A stretch of 25,688 bases of DNA from a virus, in IMG/VR virus record IMGVR_UViG_3300042905_003510, positions 1 through 25,688 of that record. One strand, given 5' to 3'. Positions 21,190 to 25,688 of this stretch are shown piece by piece (the stretch's first letter is position 1; every line of letters starts with the position of its first letter). Position numbers and translations under genes: made by a program. Below the pieces are notes generated by a model. It was not told the origin of the DNA, ran no database searches, and worked only from the letters and a program-made list of their open reading frames with translations.

Positions 21190-21684
21190 ATGAAGCCACT
21201 AATCGAAATCATAAACACTGACAACGAACCGAATATTATTGAGCAAATTATGACACATCAAGATTACATCAAAACAGAAAAATGGTTTGCATGGCATCCA
21301 GTAAAAACCGACAACAAAGGCTGGGTATGGCTTAATTTCGTAAACAGAACCATTGATGAAAGACCTTTGGTTTACTTAGGACTACACGCTGAATATTCTT
21401 ATACCAACAAACCCATGCAACAACAAATTAACTACTGCGACATCAAGGCCCTTGGCTTTACCGCCGAAGACGGCCACGACCAAGTGTTTGAAAATGTACA
21501 CGGCTACCCGTACACAATCTTCACCAAGATGCTTACGCCAACGCTGATGCTTGACTGGCGGCAAACAACACGGCTTTGCGAATTGCTGGTGATTCGCCAC
21601 GAAGATGGGCATATATTTGAACGCATCCCGATTGTGGATTTGGCGCATTTGCAAGCGATTGTTGATGCGTTTGCCCAGCGTTAA
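21190..21684 (+). CDS. Hypothetical protein, 164 aa
   Basis: ATG 21190 is chosen; the frame is open upstream only as a shadow of the preceding gene. The protein is soluble with many aromatic residues (EKWFAWHPVKTDNKGWVWLN, then LGLHAEYSYTN). The family is unrecognised. Its codon use is less GC-rich than the replication genes. Confidence 0.65.
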   Translation: MKPLIEIINTDNEPNIIEQIMTHQDYIKTEKWFAWHPVKTDNKGWVWLNFVNRTIDERPLVYLGLHAEYSYTNKPMQQQINYCDIKALGFTAEDGHDQVFENVHGYPYTIFTKMLTPTLMLDWRQTTRLCELLVIRHEDGHIFERIPIVDLAHLQAIVDAFAQR

Positions 21685-21782
21685 GGATTTAACAAAGGCG
21701 CAACGATGGTTTTGGCCAACACGAAAACAAATAACCGCTACGTGCTGGGCGGTTTGTCAGCACAAAATTTAATTTGAAAACG

Positions 21783-22055
21783 ATGTTTAAAGAGTACAGA
21801 AAAACAGCCACAGTAAAGGCCAAACTATTTGAAAAAGGTGATGAAGATGGTTTTGTTCACCGTGATGGTGTGCTTGGTGCTATGGAAGATGCTAAATACG
21901 GAACACAACCTAATTTAGTGCCATACATAAGCACATTAGAAAACCAATTTCATAAAGGTGAATTTGGTCAGCATTATGTTTGTGTTGGTGTAAAAGGCGA
22001 ACGCTGGCTTGTTGAAAAGTCAATATTTGAAGCTACTTACGAAGCAGTCAATTAG
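21783..22055 (+). CDS. Conserved phage-type hypothetical protein, 90 aa
   Basis: The C-terminus FGQHYVCVGVKGERWLVEKS, followed by IFEATYEAVN, resembles a small domain often found in phage proteins (GDWIITGVKGE...FEATY) of unknown function. ATG 21783 is preferred over a TTG nine bases upstream. It lies in a region of foreign-looking AT-rich genes. Confidence 0.65.
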   Translation: MFKEYRKTATVKAKLFEKGDEDGFVHRDGVLGAMEDAKYGTQPNLVPYISTLENQFHKGEFGQHYVCVGVKGERWLVEKSIFEATYEAVN

Positions 22056-22090
22056 CCTTGCGAATAAGTAACGCACCCACACCAATCAAT

Positions 22091-22126
22091 CCACACCTTT
22101 ACGAAACCAACAAAACAATTAATAAA
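22091..22126 (+). repeat. Intergenic repeat copy A (partial)
   Basis: CCACACCTTTAC at 22091-22102 is identical to copies B and C, and AAAACAATTAA at 22112-22122 is shared with copy B just before the following ATG. It separates two small genes. Confidence 0.6.
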
Positions 22127-22309
22127 ATGGAAGAAGAAGTACTGAAAGAGTTAATCAAAGAAATGGAGCTTAGGGCAGCATCATTTGAGTATAACCGTGA
22201 CTTGAATAAAGAAGTTGATGCACAGCATGGTTATTGGGACGGCAAACGTTCAGAAGCGCAATTTATGGTCGAAAAATTAACATATATTTTGGATAATGGT
22301 GGGCTTTAG
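22127..22309 (+). CDS. Hypothetical helical protein, 60 aa
   Basis: An acidic, helical protein (MEEEVLKELIKEMELRAASF, then KRSEAQFMVEKLTYIL). ATG 22127 is preferred to an upstream TTG because the repeat lies between them. The family is unknown. It is bounded by repeat copies A and B. Confidence 0.6.
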   Translation: MEEEVLKELIKEMELRAASFEYNRDLNKEVDAQHGYWDGKRSEAQFMVEKLTYILDNGGL

Positions 22310-22311
22310 GG

Positions 22312-22350
22312 AGTCAACCCACACCTTTACAAAATAACTAAAAAGTAAAC
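22312..22350 (+). repeat. Intergenic direct repeat copy B
   Basis: A 39-bp unit, AGTCAA, one variable base, CCACACCTTTAC, then AAAATAACTAAAAAGTAAAC. It differs from copy C at three positions. It lies 18 bp upstream of the P-loop gene. Confidence 0.85.
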
Positions 22351-22367
22351 CAATAAAACAATTAAAT

Positions 22368-23033
22368 ATGGAAGTTTATTTAGGACAAAAAGCAAGACAC
22401 AAAGACTTATGCGGAGGTAAGGAAACCTTTGAAGTCGTTGGTATCAAAAAGAATGAAGTATTGCTTGAAGGTGATTTTTCGGGCGGAACTCATAATGTAA
22501 AACAAGAAAGTTGGATACCCAAAAAAGGTTTGATTATACAAAATCGTTGGGGTGCTTGGATTGATGAAGAAACAGTTAGTGATTTTACGAAAAATGCTGG
22601 GCCGAGAGCGATGTTAGTGGCTGGCTTTCCTGGAACTGGTAAAACATCTTATTGCTACAGAGATGCTGATTATATGCCACAAGGATTTGCAACCGATAGC
22701 GATAGTAGTAAATTTGATAAGGCTAATTTTCCACAAAACTATATTGAGCATATCAAAGAAAAAATATCAGAAGGTTATGCAAGAATTTTTATTTCAAGCC
22801 ATAAAGAGGTTAGAGATGCTTTAGTAGAAAATGGATTAGAATTTACGTTAGTTTATCCAAAAAAGGAATTGAAAGAAGAATATTTGAAACGATATAAAGA
22901 AAGAGGTTCTACTGATGCTTTTATAAATCTTATTTCAAATAATTGGGATTTATGGCTTGATGAATTGAAAAATCAAAAAGGTTGTAAACATATAGAATTA
23001 GAAAGTGGTCAGTTTGTCGCTAACGTTTGTTAA
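22368..23033 (+). CDS. P-loop kinase-like protein, 221 aa
   Basis: Residues about 1-65 form a small beta-rich domain (VYLGQKARHKDLCGGKETFE). Residues about 80-221 contain Walker A GFPGTGKTS (86-94), DSDSSKFDKANFPQNYIEHI (110-129), FISSHKEVRDAL and LVYPKKELKEEYLKRY, and an RGSTDAFI segment that may be a lid. The order suggests a small-molecule or nucleotide kinase. The gene is AT-rich, lacks the TTCGGCG motif and is flanked by 39-bp direct repeats (B and C), suggesting an acquired cassette. Confidence 0.7.
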   Translation: MEVYLGQKARHKDLCGGKETFEVVGIKKNEVLLEGDFSGGTHNVKQESWIPKKGLIIQNRWGAWIDEETVSDFTKNAGPRAMLVAGFPGTGKTSYCYRDADYMPQGFATDSDSSKFDKANFPQNYIEHIKEKISEGYARIFISSHKEVRDALVENGLEFTLVYPKKELKEEYLKRYKERGSTDAFINLISNNWDLWLDELKNQKGCKHIELESGQFVANVC

Positions 23034-23063
23034 GCTTGCCACTAACTAATGTATAGGCGAAAC

Positions 23064-23102
23064 AGTCAAGCCACACCTTTACAAAATGACTGAAAAGTAA
23101 AC
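23064..23102 (+). repeat. Intergenic direct repeat copy C
   Basis: A 39-bp unit matching copy B at 36 of 39 positions (AGTCAA, CCACACCTTTAC, AAAATGACTGAAAAGTAAAC). It lies downstream of the P-loop gene, so B and C bracket that gene. Confidence 0.85.
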
Positions 23103-23133
23103 AAACAACTTTACCTTTTTTAGAACCCGAATC

Positions 23134-23155
23134 AGCCCCTACCTTGGGGCTTTTT
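23134..23155 (+). terminator. Intrinsic terminator
   Basis: AGCCCC (23134-23139), a 6-nt loop and GGGGCT (23146-23151) are followed by TTTTATT. It separates the repeat-bounded genes from the gene at 23170. Confidence 0.8.
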
Positions 23156-23169
23156 ATTATCTTTACGCC

Positions 23170-23547
23170 ATGAACAGAAGACAACGCAAAACTCAAATCA
23201 AAAAGGAAGCTCTAGATACGGAGATTCTGGACGCATTTATGCGGAGGATAAACAACATCACCTTTGAAGTTAAGGAAGGGGAAACGGAAATCGAAGCCGC
23301 CCGGAAAGCGGTATTCCTACAATGCCACGCATTCCTAAATCGCTGGAACACGCAATACCTAAAAGGTAAGCGTGCAAACCTCCTCGCCCCCACATTCCCA
23401 GAGCAAATGTTAACCATATTCGGACTGCATGAAGAAGATACAAATAAAGACGCTGAAATTCATCCTGAGGTACCTGATACCGATGGAGGACTACCACCTA
23501 GCAAACCTGCTCGTAAACGGCGTGGAGCCGCTAAGAAAAAGGATTAA
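23170..23547 (+). CDS. Hypothetical protein with Lys-rich tail, 125 aa
   Basis: A helical N-terminal part (about 1-90) and a disordered Pro/Lys-rich tail (KPARKRRGAAKKKD) that could bind nucleic acid. Both N- and C-terminal ends are basic. The family is unknown. The 3' part overlaps the next frame by 119 bp, and the tail is of low complexity. Confidence 0.65.
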   Translation: MNRRQRKTQIKKEALDTEILDAFMRRINNITFEVKEGETEIEAARKAVFLQCHAFLNRWNTQYLKGKRANLLAPTFPEQMLTIFGLHEEDTNKDAEIHPEVPDTDGGLPPSKPARKRRGAAKKKD

Positions 23548-23743
23548 AACCCCTCACGATTTATTCTCCCTCGTTGATGAGATACCTCTCACAATGATAC
23601 AGAATAAGCAAGACCTTATTAACGTAAAGAAAAACGAAAAGGGATTGATAGTGTGGTTCGACAATCAAATATCGTGGACGGTTTCTACCCACCTATCTAC
23701 GAAGGGGAATAATACATTCGGCGCACCCAAACCAACCAAATAG
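23429..23743 (+). CDS. Hypothetical protein, 104 aa
   Basis: The start is uncertain: ATG 23429 overlaps the preceding gene by 119 bp, and ATG 23483 by 65 bp. After the second Met the sequence (MEDYHLANLLVNGVEPLRKR) looks like a typical small phage protein with a helical N-terminus and a beta C-terminus. Its last 79 bp overlap, tail to tail, the minus-strand gene ending at 23665. The family is unknown. Confidence 0.6.
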   Translation: MKKIQIKTLKFILRYLIPMEDYHLANLLVNGVEPLRKRIKTPHDLFSLVDEIPLTMIQNKQDLINVKKNEKGLIVWFDNQISWTVSTHLSTKGNNTFGAPKPTK

Positions 23744-24003
23744 ATTGGCCGGTGTATCTTCACCTTTGAAGATACATTGTAATTACGCAACCCCTTCATC
23801 ATTAACAATAAAGGTAACCCCTTTAATATCACACACCCAAAATCTACAAAGTAAAAGTCGGGAGAGTGTAGCACGTCAAACCGATACAAATTCGTGAAAC
23901 TATCTTTCCGGTAACAGAATATATCCCTGGAGGTTAACTCCTCATAATAATAGTTCGATAAGTTTTCATCAGCGCAAACAATGGCGCATTTAGTGAGCTT
24001 CAT
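23665..24003 (-). CDS. Hypothetical protein, last gene of lysis module, 112 aa
   Basis: An aromatic-rich soluble protein (YYYEELTSRDIFCYRKDSFT, then FYFVDFGCVILKG). The start overlaps the holin stop by 14 bp, so it belongs to the lysis operon. Its function is unknown; a small regulator is possible but not shown. Its 3' end overlaps the plus-strand gene at 23429-23743. Confidence 0.6.
   Translation of the reverse strand: MKLTKCAIVCADENLSNYYYEELTSRDIFCYRKDSFTNLYRFDVLHSPDFYFVDFGCVILKGLPLLLMMKGLRNYNVSSKVKIHRPIYLVGLGAPNVLFPFVDRWVETVHDI
23753..23776 (+). other. Perfect 9-bp inverted repeat
   Basis: TGTATCTTC (23753-23761), a 6-nt loop and GAAGATACA (23768-23776). It starts 10 bp after the plus-strand stop at 23743 and is followed by TTGTAATT. 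It may act as a weak plus-strand terminator between convergent genes, and it lies inside the minus-strand coding region. Confidence 0.5.
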
Positions 24004-24448
24004 CCTTGAAGTCCTTAATTATCCCTACGGCCTTCTTCGCCTTGCGGATAAACTCAAATATCCTATCTGTAATGCCTTTTCCCTTCACCCACTTGACTTT
24101 CTCGTCAATGGATGAATACTCTATCCAAATTAAAAATAAAGCCGTTAGAAGCGTTGAAAGGTGGTCTTTTGGGAAGTACATCATAACCACATCGTTTAAC
24201 ACCCAACTATCCAAAAGGAATATAAAGGTCAAACCCCCACCATAACTAATCATCTTTGAAACGAATCCTTCTCTAGTTTTCTTGCTTGTTACCTGTGCGC
24301 CCTGCTGCTTCGCGTACCATCTCCCTACGAAGGTATCAGCAACCACAGCGAAAAACACCAAAATTAAAAGCGGTGCGAGTGGCATGAAGAATGATATTAC
24401 CACCGAAATATATGACAACAACGTTGCCTTAAAAGTTACTTTATCCAT
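23990..24448 (-). CDS. Phage holin (phage_holin_4-like), 152 aa
   Basis: Three hydrophobic segments lie at about 9-39, 68-82 and 98-112, in an order typical of the phage_holin_4 family. They are followed by IEYSSIDEKVKWVKGKGI, a characteristic segment, and a basic C-terminus. The holin permeabilises the inner membrane so the endolysin reaches peptidoglycan. It is coupled to the spanin by a 13-bp overlap. The family assignment is by eye. Confidence 0.8.
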   Translation of the reverse strand: MDKVTFKATLLSYISVVISFFMPLAPLLILVFFAVVADTFVGRWYAKQQGAQVTSKKTREGFVSKMISYGGGLTFIFLLDSWVLNDVVMMYFPKDHLSTLLTALFLIWIEYSSIDEKVKWVKGKGITDRIFEFIRKAKKAVGIIKDFKDEAH

Positions 24449-24864
24449 CGTTTCCCAATTACGTATAGCATACTTGCTAACAACAAAAATAAGAAGAATT
24501 TACCAATCAAAATGAAGGCTTTCTCCCACCATGTTAATCCCTTTACTATGGTGCGTATCGTGTGGCGGTGGCGGTCTTGTAAGGTGGCCAGAAAATCCTT
24601 CGGCGCCGAAACACAATCCACCCACATTCTACCCTTCTCACGTATCACCCGAACCTTCCCCTTCTGAGTAATAAACACCGTATCCATATCCTGACACGTA
24701 TCTATAAACGTAAAGGATATAGTGTCCGGAGGAATGATTATAGTCGTATCGCGATACACAATAGAATCTAAAACTACAACAGTTTCTTTTGGAGGAAACT
24801 TTTCATTACAACGCTTCTGCGTTACACATGATGATAGTAAAAAGATAAGAAGCAAATACCTCAT
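24436..24864 (-). CDS. Putative unimolecular spanin (lipoprotein with C-terminal TM), 142 aa
   Basis: The N-terminus carries a lipoprotein signal with lipobox LSSC (Cys13 acylated). A periplasmic segment predicted as beta-rich (about 25-85) follows, then a C-terminal membrane helix (about 112-134, IGKFFLFLLLASMLYVIG) and a basic end. An outer-membrane lipid anchor joined to an inner-membrane anchor is the layout of u-spanins (T1 gp11), which fuse the two membranes at the end of lysis. It sits between endolysin and holin, the expected place. Confidence 0.75.
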   Translation of the reverse strand: MRYLLLIFLLSSCVTQKRCNEKFPPKETVVVLDSIVYRDTTIIIPPDTISFTFIDTCQDMDTVFITQKGKVRVIREKGRMWVDCVSAPKDFLATLQDRHRHTIRTIVKGLTWWEKAFILIGKFFLFLLLASMLYVIGKRWIK

Positions 24865-25370
24865 AACCTCACGTATGTAGTTCCGGGAATAAAATCCTTC
24901 GCGTTGTGGCGAGCAAGCAACTCCCGCGTAGATAAACCAAACGTCTTTTCAAGGTGTGGCCGGTCAATAAACTTCCAATCACCACCCCACGCCCAACCAT
25001 AAGACTTGAATATCTCTACCACCTCCATCCAATCGCTTTTCTTATCCTTGTCGAAGTCTTGCCTAAAATCCCAAGAAGCAACCTTACCATCAATAATCAA
25101 GACAATATCAACCGCTAAACCGTAATTGTGGTACGACTGCCCACCCTTAGCGTTAGTAACAACACCAAGGCGCTTTCCTTTTGAATCAAATAGTTTAGTC
25201 CTTCCATTGGTGTAAAGGTCATCTTGCTCCTTAAAAGTGCGTAAGGTGTACGCAAAACGACAAATAGCGCGGCCAGTCAAAACCTTGCATACCTTATCGT
25301 AAATCTCACTAACCTCAGCACGTAACTGAGGGTGTAATAACTCAATGCGGTCTAGTGTTACTTTGTCCAT
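24861..25370 (-). CDS. Peptidase M15 family endolysin, 169 aa
   Basis: The zinc-binding pattern of M15/VanY peptidases is complete: GQSYHNYGLAVDIV with His81 and Asp88, and RPHLE with His139. Upstream, TNGRTKLFDSKGKRLGVV matches the L-alanyl-D-glutamate peptidase group. It cuts the stem peptide of the peptidoglycan. It has no signal peptide, fitting a holin-dependent endolysin. It overlaps the spanin gene by 4 bp. Confidence 0.9.
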   Translation of the reverse strand: MDKVTLDRIELLHPQLRAEVSEIYDKVCKVLTGRAICRFAYTLRTFKEQDDLYTNGRTKLFDSKGKRLGVVTNAKGGQSYHNYGLAVDIVLIIDGKVASWDFRQDFDKDKKSDWMEVVEIFKSYGWAWGGDWKFIDRPHLEKTFGLSTRELLARHNAKDFIPGTTYVRL

Positions 25371-25373
25371 GAT

Positions 25374-25466
25374 TTATAGATTAATTGGTTTTGTGGTAGC
25401 GGTTGATGCCGTGGCCGTTACTGCGCTGGCTGTCGTGTGCAGAACAATATGGTTAATTGGCCGCAT
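25374..25466 (-). CDS. Possible small ORF before endolysin, 30 aa
   Basis: A 30-codon minus-strand frame starts at an ATG overlapping the previous stop by 14 bp and ends 3 bp before the endolysin start. The N-terminus (MRPINHIVLHTTAS) is vaguely like the start of amidase_2 enzymes, but the rest is Ala/Thr-rich. It may be chance or a translational leader. Confidence 0.25.
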   Translation of the reverse strand: MRPINHIVLHTTASAVTATASTATTKPINL

Positions 25467-25688
25467 CTTCAAATGGGTTTACTGGTGTAGGCGCAACCCA
25501 AGGTATCAACGGCAAGTCCTTTACCCAAGCAAATTCTTCGTTCACCGTTTGGTCGATTTCTTCAATCGAAATCACCCAGTTGGGCGGCTCGTTGCCATCT
25601 TGAATTGGGTTGTAGTAGCTATCAGGGGCGAATAGATGCCCTACTAAACTATCCTTTTGCATTTCGGTTAAGCGGCCAACAAACTCGG
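25453..25688 (-). CDS. Hypothetical late protein, 5' end outside window
   Basis: The minus-strand frame is open to the window edge: upstream of the Met at 25662 it continues with EFVGRLTE, so the true start is beyond 25688. The readable part (FVGRLTEMQKDSLVGHLF, then NWVISIEEID, EFAWVKDLPLIPW) closely resembles a small protein frequent in Bacteroidota phage late regions, of unknown function. It is the first visible gene of the minus-strand operon. Confidence 0.7.
   Translation of the reverse strand, partial: EFVGRLTEMQKDSLVGHLFAPDSYYNPIQDGNEPPNWVISIEEIDQTVNEEFAWVKDLPLIPWVAPTPVNPFEDAAN

Noticed and set aside
22058-23102. Integron attC sites
   Set aside because: The repeats lack the R'/R'' inverted core sites and no integrase is visible; called only direct repeats.
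23158-23165. TATCTTTA as a promoter -7 element before 23170
   Set aside because: The last base differs from consensus and no TTG lies about 19 bp upstream; the site overlaps the terminator tail.
25345-25635. 96-codon plus-strand frame with hydrophobic start
   Set aside because: It is antisense to the endolysin start and to the partial late gene, which resembles known phage proteins.
1-25688. tRNA or rRNA genes
   Set aside because: No cloverleaf-like sequence or conserved rRNA segment was noticed on either strand by reading; a covariance-model scan was not possible.

Overview
The window looks like part of a double-stranded DNA tailed phage or prophage of a Bacteroidota host. Three intergenic sites fit the Bacteroidota promoter pattern (TTG, about 19-20 bp, TAnnTTTG). 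Starts lack purine-rich Shine-Dalgarno sequences. Genes are short, tightly packed and mostly overlap by 1-35 bp (often ATGA). Several products belong to families common in Bacteroidota phages: a VirE-N/BT4734-type primase-like protein, a VRR-NUC nuclease and a phage_holin_4-like holin. The exact host cannot be told from the sequence.

Layout. (1) 1-317: a leader with no gene, with a pyrimidine-rich tract, a 14-bp palindrome and a promoter. (2) 318-5875: small hypothetical genes around a sliding-clamp-like gene and a RadC-like gene. They are separated by repeated GC hairpins and preceded by TAACCCTT-type repeats. (3) 5872-6769: densely overlapping ORFs in all three forward frames, ending in an HTH gene and a strong terminator. 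(4) 6902-18943: a long operon from a second promoter. It encodes two HTH proteins, an HNH-like protein, a DnaA domain IV-like protein, a NinB-like protein, thioredoxin, a putative Fe-S PD-(D/E)XK exonuclease, an SbcC/RecF-like ATPase, a SNF2-type helicase, a second sliding-clamp-like protein, a primase-like protein, a zinc ribbon and a VRR-NUC nuclease. (5) 18978-20939: a lytic transglycosylase-like gene with its own promoter, a MazG-like gene and an SSB-like gene ending at a terminator. (6) 20982-23743: AT-richer accessory genes, some bounded by direct repeats, including a P-loop kinase-like gene. (7) 23665-25688, minus strand: the lysis module, read as M15 endolysin, single-gene spanin, holin and a small unknown gene, converging on the plus-strand operon.

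The plus strand encodes most of a replication, recombination and repair toolkit: two clamps, primase, helicase, SSB, exonuclease, ATPase and resolvase. No DNA polymerase is visible in this window. The minus strand carries late lysis functions.

The most unusual signals are: a strongly iterated motif, TTCGGCG (half of the palindrome TTCGGCGCCGAA), with 34 copies counted by eye; a family of terminator-like hairpins with a 7-bp stem and a constant 8-nt loop; two divergent sliding clamps in one phage; and a repeat-bounded cassette region that lacks the iterated motif.
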